The notes below the pieces were generated by a model. The model was not told the DNA's origin. It saw only the letters and a program-made list of their open reading frames with translations, and ran no database searches. From an uncultured Pseudomonadota bacterium (GTDB taxonomy: Bacteria > Pseudomonadota > Gammaproteobacteria > Burkholderiales > SG8-39): a DNA stretch of 18,332 nt. This document shows, one piece after another, positions 7,590 through 14,552 of the stretch (position 1 is its first letter; each line of letters starts with the position of its first letter). Position numbers and translations under genes: made by a program. The stretch lies in contig CAITSH010000241.1 of assembly GCA_903895005.1 (NCBI GenBank), forward strand, positions 1 to 18,332. The letters run 5' to 3'.

Positions 7590-7615
7590 AAAAAGGCGCC
7601 CGGAGGCGCCTTTTT
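7590..7615. terminator. Bidirectional intrinsic terminator
   Basis: A perfect 11-bp stem (AAAAAGGCGCC at 7590-7600 with GGCGCCTTTTT at 7605-7615) and a CGGA tetraloop. It has an A-run on one side and a T-run on the other, so it can end transcription from both the phosphatase gene (plus) and the convergent hydrolase gene (minus). Confidence 0.93.
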
Positions 7616-7636
7616 GCGGCTGATTGCGGTGTTCGT

Positions 7637-8536
7637 TCAGGCCACGCCGTGCTTCTTGAACCAGGCGAGCATGCGCTTCCAGCCGTCTTCTGCCGCCTCT
7701 TTGCGGTAGCTCGGACGATAGTCGGCGTGAAACGCGTGCGGCATATCCGGGTAGACATGAATCATCGACTGCTTGTCCTTGCCAAATGCGAGCAGGCCCG
7801 CATTCATCCGGTCTACCATGGTTTGCGGGATGCCGGTGTCGGCGCCGCCGTACAGACCAAGCACCGGGGCGTTCAGCTGGTCGGCAACGTCCATCGGGGT
7901 GAGCGGCATCGCCGGGGGCATCGGATTGAGGCCGCCGTACCAGGACACGCCCGCTTTGACCTGTTTGCTGTGTGCGGTGTACATCCAGACGGTGCGGCCG
8001 CCGCGGCACATGCCCGTAATCCCGAGCTTTTTGACGTTCGCCTTGGGCTGGTTGCCAAGGAAAGCGACAACGGCATCGAGGTCGGCAAGCATGACCTTGT
8101 CTTCCAGGGAGTTCGCCTTGCCCACGACTTCCTTGATGTCGGCGATCTTTGAGAGGTCGCCGCTGCGGAAAAACGGATCCAGGGTGATCGCGTAGTAGCC
8201 GGCCTTCGCGAGGCGGCGGCAGATGTCGCGCTGGTACTCGTGCATGCCGAAAATTTCCGGGATGACCAGGACCGTGGCGTACTTGCCGGCTTTTTTCGGC
8301 GCGGCGAAGAAGGTGGGCAGATTTCCGCCGGCAACCGGAATCTGTGCGCTGCCGGTCTCGAGCCCGTCGGCCGGGGTGATGATCGCGGTTTGCGCGACCG
8401 CCGGGCCGGCCGAAAGGGCGAAGCCCGTAGCGATGCTCGATGCGATGAAGCTGCGGCGCGTGAACTTGACATCGGTGATCAGGCTGTCGAGTTCGGGGTT
8501 GTTAAAGCTGGTGATCTTGTCAGAGCGGTCGTTCAT
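7637..8536 (-). CDS. Dienelactone-hydrolase-family protein with Tat signal
   Basis: A 299-residue alpha/beta-hydrolase of the dienelactone hydrolase family. All three catalytic positions are visible: nucleophile Cys 177 in ITGMCRGG, Asp 233 in YGGADTG and His 267 in MPHAFH. PEIFG (Glu 94) matches the Glu that pairs with the Cys in this family. Residues 25-48 form a twin-arginine signal (TRRSFIAS, hydrophobic stretch, AVA cleavage site), so the folded enzyme is probably exported to the periplasm. The ATG at 8536 is chosen because AGGAG lies 6 nt upstream; the frame continues to 8716 without a better start. Family members open lactone rings in chloroaromatic degradation, but many homologues have unknown substrates, which is the case here. 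Confidence 0.93.
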   Translation of the reverse strand: MNDRSDKITSFNNPELDSLITDVKFTRRSFIASSIATGFALSAGPAVAQTAIITPADGLETGSAQIPVAGGNLPTFFAAPKKAGKYATVLVIPEIFGMHEYQRDICRRLAKAGYYAITLDPFFRSGDLSKIADIKEVVGKANSLEDKVMLADLDAVVAFLGNQPKANVKKLGITGMCRGGRTVWMYTAHSKQVKAGVSWYGGLNPMPPAMPLTPMDVADQLNAPVLGLYGGADTGIPQTMVDRMNAGLLAFGKDKQSMIHVYPDMPHAFHADYRPSYRKEAAEDGWKRMLAWFKKHGVA

Positions 8537-8716
8537 GCATCTCTCCTGGTGAAAAGGGCCGGGGGCCGGGTGGCAGCGGGTTCTGGGTTGATTCCGGAAG
8601 CAAACATATTTTGCCACCAACCTATTCCATATGCATGAAGGTTGCGCATGGTTTGCGCCCCGGTGCGTTGATGCCACCGTACGCCGCAAGCCGCCTGCCG
8701 CGCGGTTCCGCGGCAC

Positions 8717-9196
8717 TCAGCGCAAGCGCGGTAGTGTGGTGAACAGAAGCCAGAGAAACGCGAGTACCAGACCGCCAAGCGGAATCGAGATCATGTACAT
8801 CCGGAGTCGCTTGTTCCTCCGGCGGTGCTCGGCGGCTTCGTCTGCCATGAGTTGCGCCATGCGTTCGGCGAGTGCCGTCGCCCCAGGGGTTATTTGCGGT
8901 GCTGGGGAACCGGGGAGGGTGGCGGTTGCGACGGGTTGATTGCCGGCGGGTCGCGCGACATTAAGGGTAGCGGTGACCTGAGTGGCCGGAGTGCCTGGGA
9001 TCAGCGGGGTAAGCGCGGGTGTCCGGTCAGCCTGCACGGCAGGGTAGATGATGGCGGGAGGTGTTTGTTTCAACGGCGCAGAGGAGACCGCCGCATTCCC
9101 GGTACCGGGAATGCGGGCGGCGGCCAGTTCGTTTTTTGCCGCCGCGATCAGAGCAGCTTCCTTGTCGCTCAGCTTCGTGTTCTTGTCTGCCGCCAT
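8717..9196 (-). CDS. Hypothetical protein with C-terminal membrane anchor
   Basis: A 159-residue protein not recognised as a known family. The N-terminal part is Ala-rich and helical (LSDKEAALIAAAKNELAAA). A Pro/Ala/Thr-rich low-complexity linker follows at about residues 35-108, with loosely repeated PGTPATQV/PGSPAPQI units. Then come a short helix, a strongly basic patch (RRRNKRLR, 125-132) and one membrane helix (133-154), ending five residues later. By the positive-inside rule the N-terminal part would be cytoplasmic, making this tail-anchored-like. It begins 34 bp after rng on the same strand, so it is probably the last gene of the nadD-to-rng run. A 26-bp perfect palindrome lies inside it at 9091-9116. 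Confidence 0.7.
   Translation of the reverse strand: MAADKNTKLSDKEAALIAAAKNELAAARIPGTGNAAVSSAPLKQTPPAIIYPAVQADRTPALTPLIPGTPATQVTATLNVARPAGNQPVATATLPGSPAPQITPGATALAERMAQLMADEAAEHRRRNKRLRMYMISIPLGGLVLAFLWLLFTTLPRLR
9091..9116. repeat. Perfect 26-bp palindrome inside a coding sequence
   Basis: The half-site CCGCATTCCCGGT is followed immediately by its exact reverse complement, with no spacer. It lies at codons 27-36 of the tail-anchored hypothetical gene. It could form a cruciform or RNA hairpin, or be a protein-binding site. No T-run follows on either strand. Confidence 0.85.
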
Positions 9197-9230
9197 CGCC
9201 CGTCCGTCGTCGTGATCGCCACCGGGTTCT

Positions 9231-10715
9231 TTACATCAGCACGATATCAAACTGTTCCTGCGCGTAACTCGCCTCGGCCTGCATCGAAACGGTCTTGCCG
9301 ATGAAGTCCTCGAGCATTGCAAGCGACTGGGATTCCTCGTCCTGCAGGAAATTGATCACCGCCGGCGCCGCCAGCACACGAAACTCGCGTGCGTTGAACT
9401 GGCGTGATTCGCGCAGTATCTCGCGCAGCACCTCATAACAAACGGTGCGCGGCGTCTTGACTTCGCCGCGGCCCGCGCAGGTCGCGCAGGGCTCGCACAA
9501 GACATGCGCGAGGCTCTCCCGTGTGCGCTTACGCGTCATTTCCACCAGACCGAGGGCGGTAAATCCGTTCACCGTCATTTTGGTGCGGTCCCGGGAGAGC
9601 GCCTTGTTGAGTTCGGCCAGCACCGCCGAGCGGTGCTCTTCGTTGTCCATGTCGATGAAATCGGCAATGATGATGCCCCCCAGGTTGCGCAGGCGCAGCT
9701 GACGCGCGATGACCTGCGAGGCCTCAAGGTTGGTCTTGAAGATGGTGTCATCAAAGTTACGCACACCCACATAGCCGCCGGTGTTGACGTCGATCGTGGT
9801 CATCGCCTCGGTCTGGTCGATGATGAGATAGCCGCCGGACTTGAGATCGACGCGGCGGCCGAGCGCCTTTTCGATTTCGTCCTCGACGTTATACAGGTCG
9901 AACAGTGGGCGTTCACCGGCGTAGTGCTCGAGGCGCGACGTGGCCGCCTGCGTGTAGTCGGCGGCGAAGGCCTGCAGCTTTTGGAAATTTTCGCGCGAAT
10001 CGACCAGGATGCGGCCGGTGGCGTCGTTGACGAAATCGCGCAGCACCCGCTGCGCAAGCGAGAGGTCTTGGTACAGTAGCGAGGGCGCCGCGGCCGTTTG
10101 CGATCCCTTGCGAATGTCCTGCCAGAGTCGTCGCAGGTAGGCGACATCGGTCGCCAGCTCGTCGCGGCACGCCGATTCAGCCATGGTGCGGATGATAAAG
10201 CCGCCCTTTTCATCGGGGGGTACCAGTTCCTGAAGGCGTGAGCGCAAGGCTTCGCGTTCGGTTTCATCGCCGATTTTTTGCGAGATGCCAATATGCGGAT
10301 CCTGTGGCAGGTAGACGAGCATCCTGCCTGCGATGGAGATCTGCGTCGCGAGCCGCGCGCCCTTGGTGCCGATCGGGTCCTTGACCACCTGCACCATCAG
10401 CGGTTGGCCTTCGGCGAGGATTTTTTCGATCGGCCTCGCGGGAGTGCTGTTGCGGTGTGCATGGTCATCCCGCTCACCCTGCACTCGCTCCTCCCAGATG
10501 TCGGCAACGTGCAGGAACGCGGCACGCTCAAGGCCCACATCGATAAACGCCGACTGCATGCCGGGCAGGACGCGCACCACCTTGCCCATGTAAATGTTGC
10601 CGACCAGGCCGCGGTTGGCGGCGCGTTCGATATGCAGCTCCTGCACGGCGCCGCTTTGCAGGATTGCAACGCGTGTTTCCTGCGGCGTCACGTTGATGAG
10701 AATGTCTTCGCTCAC
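9231..10715 (-). CDS. rng: Ribonuclease G
   Basis: An endoribonuclease of the RNase E/G family acting in 16S rRNA 5'-end maturation and mRNA turnover. The 494 residues match RNase G (about 490) rather than the longer RNase E. The N-terminal S1-like RNA-binding domain starts near NIYMGKVVRVLPGMQSAFID. The catalytic Mg-binding aspartates are Asp 309 (TIDVNTG) and Asp 352 (ADFIDM), with the same 43-residue separation as in RNase E. A Cys cluster CEPCATC at 407-413 corresponds to the Zn-link. The start is GTG at 10715 in a GTGA overlap with the maf stop. The insert near residues 78-98 is rich in Arg/His and looks variable. Confidence 0.96.
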   Translation of the reverse strand: MSEDILINVTPQETRVAILQSGAVQELHIERAANRGLVGNIYMGKVVRVLPGMQSAFIDVGLERAAFLHVADIWEERVQGERDDHAHRNSTPARPIEKILAEGQPLMVQVVKDPIGTKGARLATQISIAGRMLVYLPQDPHIGISQKIGDETEREALRSRLQELVPPDEKGGFIIRTMAESACRDELATDVAYLRRLWQDIRKGSQTAAAPSLLYQDLSLAQRVLRDFVNDATGRILVDSRENFQKLQAFAADYTQAATSRLEHYAGERPLFDLYNVEDEIEKALGRRVDLKSGGYLIIDQTEAMTTIDVNTGGYVGVRNFDDTIFKTNLEASQVIARQLRLRNLGGIIIADFIDMDNEEHRSAVLAELNKALSRDRTKMTVNGFTALGLVEMTRKRTRESLAHVLCEPCATCAGRGEVKTPRTVCYEVLREILRESRQFNAREFRVLAAPAVINFLQDEESQSLAMLEDFIGKTVSMQAEASYAQEQFDIVLM

Positions 10716-11320
10716 TGCCGGATCTTTCTCAAGAGCGCCGCGGTTTCGTATAGCGGCAGGCCCATGACGCCCGAATAGCTGCCGTTCAGATTCGCGACAA
10801 ACTCCGCTGCGCGCCCTTGTATGGCGTATGCGCCTGCCTTGCCCATGGGTTCTCCTGACGCGATGTACCCGGCGATTTCCTCGTCCGAAATATGCCGGAA
10901 CCGCACCAGACTGTCACTGACATCGAGCACCCGCGTTTCGCCAAATTGTACGGCCACCGCGCTCAACACCCGGTGCTCCCGCCCCGATAGCAGCCGGAGC
11001 ATGCGCCGCGCGTCATCTTGGTCGGCCGGCTTGACGAGGATTTCGCCGTCGATGCACACAGTGGTGTCGGCCGCCAGCACCGGGTATTGCACCAGCTTTC
11101 GCTCGGTGACGCGCCGCCAGGAGCTGACCGCCTTGATCTCGCAAACACGCCGTACGTAGGTTTCAGGCGATTCGCCCGGGAGTACGTCCTCATTGATGTC
11201 GGCGCCGCGGTCCGTGTGCTCGCGCAGCAGCAGCATCTGGTAGGTCACGCCGATTTGCGCCAACAGTTCTCGTCGTCGCGGACTGCGTGAAGCGAGATAG
11301 ATCTGCGGGAATGCGCTCAT
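10712..11320 (-). CDS. maf: Maf-family nucleotide pyrophosphatase (YhdE type)
   Basis: A 202-residue nucleoside-triphosphate pyrophosphatase. Maf proteins hydrolyse dTTP/UTP or modified nucleotides as house-cleaning enzymes. The signature LASRSPRRRELL is at residues 9-20, the catalytic-base segment AADTTVCIDGE has Asp 85, and the C-terminal KAGAYAIQGRAAEF...NGSYSGVMGLPLYE is close to E. coli YhdE (dTTP/UTP type) rather than YceF. The ATG at 11320 lies 4 bp after the rlmH stop, and the gene overlaps rng by four bases. Assignment to the YhdE subgroup is by motif similarity recalled from the family. Confidence 0.95.
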   Translation of the reverse strand: MSAFPQIYLASRSPRRRELLAQIGVTYQMLLLREHTDRGADINEDVLPGESPETYVRRVCEIKAVSSWRRVTERKLVQYPVLAADTTVCIDGEILVKPADQDDARRMLRLLSGREHRVLSAVAVQFGETRVLDVSDSLVRFRHISDEEIAGYIASGEPMGKAGAYAIQGRAAEFVANLNGSYSGVMGLPLYETAALLRKIRQ

Positions 11321-11324
11321 GCGG

Positions 11325-11795
11325 TCATTCGCGGTGATAGGGGTGGTTCTGCAGGATCGACCAGGCGCGGTAGACCTGCTCGACGAGCAGTACGCGCGCC
11401 AGCCCGTGCGGCAGGGTCATGCTCGATAGCCGGATGGTGAGGCGCGCGCTGTCCTTGATGCTCTTGGCAAGGCCGTCGGGCCCGCCAATGACCAGAGCGA
11501 TATCGGTCGCCGAGTCCTGCCATTGCCGCAGCTTTTCGCAAAGGCGCATCGTCGTGATGTCATCGCCGTGCTCATCGCAGATCACCCGCGCCGCGCCCGC
11601 GGGAATGGCGGCCTCAAGGCGCGCGGCTTCCGCCGCGAGCAGCTGCGCCACCGTTTTGCCCGAGGTTCTTGACTCGGGGCGCACCTCGGTGAGCTCAAAG
11701 GCGAGGTTGCGTGGCAGGCGCTTGGCGTAATCGGCAAACGCCGTGTCGACCCAGCCGGGCATCTTGTGTCCGACTGCGACGACCGTGAGTTTCAT
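11325..11795 (-). CDS. rlmH: 23S rRNA (pseudouridine1915-N3)-methyltransferase RlmH
   Basis: A SPOUT-class methyltransferase that modifies pseudouridine 1915 in helix 69 of 23S rRNA on assembled ribosomes. The protein from ATG 11795 is 156 residues, standard for RlmH, and begins MKLTVVAVGHKMPGWVDTAF. SAM-knot motifs are visible: LVIGGPDGL (101-109), then SMTLPHGLARVLLVEQVYRAWSI and the C-terminal NHPYHRE. The ATG overlaps the rsfS stop (ATGA), so the two are translationally coupled. The frame is open upstream, but that part is the out-of-frame rsfS tail and was left out. Confidence 0.97.
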   Translation of the reverse strand: MKLTVVAVGHKMPGWVDTAFADYAKRLPRNLAFELTEVRPESRTSGKTVAQLLAAEAARLEAAIPAGAARVICDEHGDDITTMRLCEKLRQWQDSATDIALVIGGPDGLAKSIKDSARLTIRLSSMTLPHGLARVLLVEQVYRAWSILQNHPYHRE

Positions 11796-12295
11796 TTCCG
11801 GGTGGTGCGGGCTTTGGTCTTGGCCGGGGCGGTGGGGCGCTTTTTCGCGGCCGCGGGCTTGCCGGTGGCGGGTTTTGCCCGCGCGGGTTTGGCTTTGGCG
11901 GCAGCCGGCTTGGGTGTTTTGGGTGCCTTGGGTGCGGCGACACGCGCTTTGGCGGCCGGGTGGTCCCACAGCTCCTCAAGGTTGTAGAGGGCGCGCGCTG
12001 CCGGTTGCATGACGTGCACGACGATATCGCCAAGGTCGACCAGTGCCCACTCGCCACCCTCGGTGCCTTCAATGCCATGAATCTTTGCGCCCAGCTCCTT
12101 GAGCTTGACCTGGACGTTGTTGGCGAGGGCGTTGACCTGGCGTGTCGATTCGGCCGTGGCAATGATCACGCGCTCGAACATGGAGCTCAGGTGTTCTACC
12201 TTTAGCACGACGATGTCGCGCGCCTTGATGTCCTCAAGGGCTTCGACGGCGGCGGCTTGCAGTTTCTGGATGCTGGTGGATTTTGTAGTGGCCAA
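11792..12295 (-). CDS. rsfS: Ribosomal silencing factor RsfS with basic tail
   Basis: RsfS (RsfA/Iojap) binds ribosomal protein uL14 and blocks subunit joining in starvation. The conserved domain is residues 9-112, with VEALEDIKARDIVVLKV, ANNVQVKLKELG, EGTEGGEWALVDLGDIVVHV and YNLEELW. It is followed by a 55-residue Ala/Lys/Pro-rich tail (113-167) resembling histone-H1-like tails; typical RsfS proteins stop soon after YNLEELW. The start is TTG at 12295 with AAGG 6 nt upstream. It is placed between nadD and rlmH as in many proteobacteria, and its stop overlaps the rlmH start. Confidence 0.95.
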   Translation of the reverse strand: MATTKSTSIQKLQAAAVEALEDIKARDIVVLKVEHLSSMFERVIIATAESTRQVNALANNVQVKLKELGAKIHGIEGTEGGEWALVDLGDIVVHVMQPAARALYNLEELWDHPAAKARVAAPKAPKTPKPAAAKAKPARAKPATGKPAAAKKRPTAPAKTKARTTRK

Positions 12296-12349
12296 TGGAT
12301 GCCTTGGTGGTGGGTAAAGAGGGCGTGCCGGGAAAAGGACGACCCGGGC

Positions 12350-12997
12350 TCAGCGGTAAAGCTCGTTCTTGTTAATGTATTCGAGCACCGATTCGGGCAG
12401 GAGGTAGCGCGCACTCTTGCCCTGCTTGATCAGCTCTCGGATGCGGTTCGCGGAAATATCCAGCGAGGTGATCTTCTGGTGGTAGATGAACCCGGCCGGT
12501 TTGGTTGAGAGGTCGGCGACATTGCTGGTAAACGATTGTTCCCAGATCGGCTGCAGCCCCATGGGCAGGGTGGAGGTCAGTTCGTAACCGGGCCGGCTTG
12601 CGACCACGATGTGCGCGAGCTTGAAAATGTCCTGCCAGCGGTGCCAGTAGGGCAGGCCGAAAAAGGCATCGGCACCCAGCAGCACGCATAAGGGCCGGTC
12701 GCCGATCTCGGCACGGATCTCTTCGAGCGTGATGACGGTATAGCTTGGTTCGGTGCGCCGCACTTCGCGGCCGTCCACGCGCAGGATCGGGTTGCCGGAG
12801 GTGGCAAGGTGCGCCATGACCAGGCGGTGCTCGGGTGAAACCAGCGGTGGGCTGCGGTGCGGCGGCTGGCCGGCCGGAACCAGGCGCAGTTCGCCGATTT
12901 CGAGCAGCGTCGCCACCTCTTCGGCAAAGCGCAGGTGTCCGGTGTGTATCGGGTCGAAGGTGCCGCCAAGAATGGCGAGCGGGGAGTTTTGGGCCAT
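12350..12997 (-). CDS. nadD: Nicotinate-nucleotide adenylyltransferase
   Basis: Transfers AMP from ATP to nicotinate mononucleotide, making deamido-NAD in NAD synthesis. The 215-residue protein has the nucleotidyltransferase signature GGTFDPIHTGH at 11-21 and the second nucleotide-binding motif ISANRIRE near residue 181, a variant of the usual ISSTxIR. Other family segments are VPAGQPPHR, LLGADAF and the Trp-rich LPYWHRWQDI. The ATG at 12997 was preferred; an in-frame TTG at 13021 would add eight residues without an evident ribosome site. It is the first gene of the minus-strand nadD-rsfS-rlmH-maf-rng group. A TAAAAT at 13028-13033 (minus strand) could be its -10 box, but no good -35 was seen. 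Confidence 0.96.
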   Translation of the reverse strand: MAQNSPLAILGGTFDPIHTGHLRFAEEVATLLEIGELRLVPAGQPPHRSPPLVSPEHRLVMAHLATSGNPILRVDGREVRRTEPSYTVITLEEIRAEIGDRPLCVLLGADAFFGLPYWHRWQDIFKLAHIVVASRPGYELTSTLPMGLQPIWEQSFTSNVADLSTKPAGFIYHQKITSLDISANRIRELIKQGKSARYLLPESVLEYINKNELYR

Positions 12998-13021
12998 TAG
13001 CCGGGATTCACAAAATTGCAA

Positions 13022-13306
13022 AGTGCCATTTTAGCCCAGCAGCCCCCTCTGTGCCCCGGCGATTGCCCGTCGGTGAGGCGCGCGATCCGGGGCGTCATCT
13101 TGGGCAACAAACGGCGGGCCAGGGTTGGCGGCACCGCCCCTTCTGCGCGCAGCGCATTGCCGGCCCCCTGCGGCGCGTCTCGGGCGCTGGGCATCGGCTT
13201 GAAAGCCAATACTGGCGCGGGTTTCCAGCCGATAGTGCGGCGCAAGCGCCGTTGCGCGCAGGCTGCCATGCTGTTCCGTGGCGGGCGTTTATCGGTATGC
13301 TGGCGC
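13022..13306. other. Divergent intergenic region between nadD and the DUF3592 gene
   Basis: About 285 bp between two divergently read genes, GC-rich throughout. It must hold both promoters. Apart from a possible minus-strand TAAAAT (13028-13033), I see no convincing promoter, RNA gene or sizeable repeat. The open plus-strand frame through it is only an upstream extension of the next gene. Confidence 0.4.
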
Positions 13307-13771
13307 ATGCCCAGCGCGAAAAACCTCTTCATCGGACTCTCCCTTGTCGCCGCGCTGGTGGTGGGGTTCCTGGGCTACCAGAGCCTGCGCACCCTGATGC
13401 GCGCGCTGGACAGCACCGCCTGGCCTCAGGTAACCGGCAGCGTGCGCAGCTCCGAAGTAAAGCGCGGCTGCGGCCGCCAGCGCGATTCGTATGAAGTCGA
13501 AGTGCACTACGACTACAGCGTTAACGGCCTTGAGCACCACGGTACGCGCGTGGAATTCAGCCGTGGCTACTGCGGCGCCCAGGCTGGCGCCATTGCGCTC
13601 GGCAAAACCTTTGTCCCCGGCGCAGCCGTCACCGTCTACGTCGACCCGACTGAACCCGACCGCGCCGTCTTGTTGGCCGGCAAGGTGGACCTGCTGATGT
13701 ACCTCAAGGTTGCCGTCGCCGCGCTGGCAGCCCTGGGCATGTTGGTGCTGCCGTGGCGGGTGAGTTGGTGA
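13307..13771 (+). CDS. DUF3592-domain membrane protein
   Basis: A 154-residue protein with the DUF3592 layout: an N-terminal membrane helix (about residues 7-26), an extracytoplasmic beta-rich domain (38-124) and a second helix (about 131-150). Typical segments are WPQVTGSV, YEVEVHYDYSVNG, and PGAAVTVYVDPTEPDRAVL. Two Cys (55 and 89) in the exposed domain could form a disulfide. The molecular function of DUF3592 proteins is not established. The ATG at 13307 gives a sensible first helix; the frame is open upstream to 13016 but that part is Arg-rich and unlikely to be coding. Confidence 0.85.
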   Translation: MPSAKNLFIGLSLVAALVVGFLGYQSLRTLMRALDSTAWPQVTGSVRSSEVKRGCGRQRDSYEVEVHYDYSVNGLEHHGTRVEFSRGYCGAQAGAIALGKTFVPGAAVTVYVDPTEPDRAVLLAGKVDLLMYLKVAVAALAALGMLVLPWRVSW

Positions 13772-13787
13772 AAAAATCCGGAATCGA

Positions 13788-13831
13788 CTAGGCAATTTGG
13801 CCTAGGTGCGCACTCCTGCGGATTGCGCTAG
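13788..13831. promoter_or_regulatory. CTAG-containing inverted-repeat cluster, possible operator
   Basis: Three CTAG tetramers occur in 44 bp. The first two form a perfect inverted repeat, CTAGGC (13788-13793) and GCCTAG (13800-13805), separated by AATTTG. A third, GCGCTAGTG, is at about 13826-13833. They lie 107-150 bp upstream of the membrane protein/RTX-lipase gene pair. Since CTAG is usually scarce in proteobacterial DNA, a regulator-binding role is a reasonable guess, not shown. Confidence 0.35.
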
Positions 13832-13937
13832 TGTTTTATTCGTCGAAGGCCTTGGGACATGTTCCATTTATGTAATCTCCCAACGTCCCGCCGATGTCTT
13901 CGGCCTGTTCCGTGCCACCTGATTCGGGATCGAATGA

Positions 13938-14552
13938 ATGCTTGGCTTGGTCATTTTCGGAATTTTGATTGCGTACCTTGGGCTCGCTGCATTTTCGGTT
14001 CGCGCAGCGTTGCGCTCTGCGCGCGAGGCAGGGCTGCCTGCTAGGCAATGTTGGAAGCGCGCCGGCTTTGTAGCGCTTGTTTTCTACCTTATCCCGTTCT
14101 GGGATTGGATCCCGACTTTATTAGCGCACGAATACTATTGCGCGACCGAGGCGAAATTCGACGTTTTTAAAACTGTTGAGCAGTGGAAAACGGAAAATAT
14201 GGATGCGCTACCCACGTTGCGGTTTGATAGAACTGCGTTACCACGAAGCGACGGCGTACTTAGCCGCTACTCCCTGAACCAACGGATTGAGATAGTGCGG
14301 TCGGTCACCGAACCAGTTTTTTTATCGGTGAAGCGTGAATCCGCGCAGGTCGTAGATATTAAGAGTGGCAGAGTTTTAGCGGAGTACGCGGATTTTCGTA
14401 CTGGGTATGCATCATTTGGGGTTGGTGGCGCCGGTGCTTGGAAATTCTGGTTGAAACGACATAGCTGTGGAGATTCAGCAAAAGGCAAGGGCGCCCTTTT
14501 TGCTGCGTTGTCCTCTGAATGGATTGGTTTGGGGAGAGGGAAAAATGAATAG
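13938..14552 (+). CDS. Two-span membrane protein coupled to the RTX lipase
   Basis: A 204-residue protein of a family I cannot name. Two membrane helices are predicted (about 2-21 and 43-63), joined by a strongly basic loop (Arg 22, 26, 29, 36, Lys 40, Arg 41). By the positive-inside rule that loop is cytoplasmic, so the roughly 140-residue C-terminal domain, starting HEYYCATEAKFDVFKTVEQW, should lie in the periplasm. Cys 68 and Cys 177 could pair there. Its last 8 bp overlap the start of the RTX-lipase gene, so translation is probably coupled. Sampled GC is about 43%, well below the upstream housekeeping genes. Possible roles are an immunity, maturation or anchoring partner of the lipase; none is shown. 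The ATG at 13938 has only a weak ribosome site. Confidence 0.72.
   Translation: MLGLVIFGILIAYLGLAAFSVRAALRSAREAGLPARQCWKRAGFVALVFYLIPFWDWIPTLLAHEYYCATEAKFDVFKTVEQWKTENMDALPTLRFDRTALPRSDGVLSRYSLNQRIEIVRSVTEPVFLSVKRESAQVVDIKSGRVLAEYADFRTGYASFGVGGAGAWKFWLKRHSCGDSAKGKGALFAALSSEWIGLGRGKNE

Noticed and set aside
13016..13306. 97-codon extension of the DUF3592 gene
   Set aside because: Arg/Ala/Gly-rich without any pattern, precedes a good membrane helix start at 13307, and overlaps the nadD upstream region.
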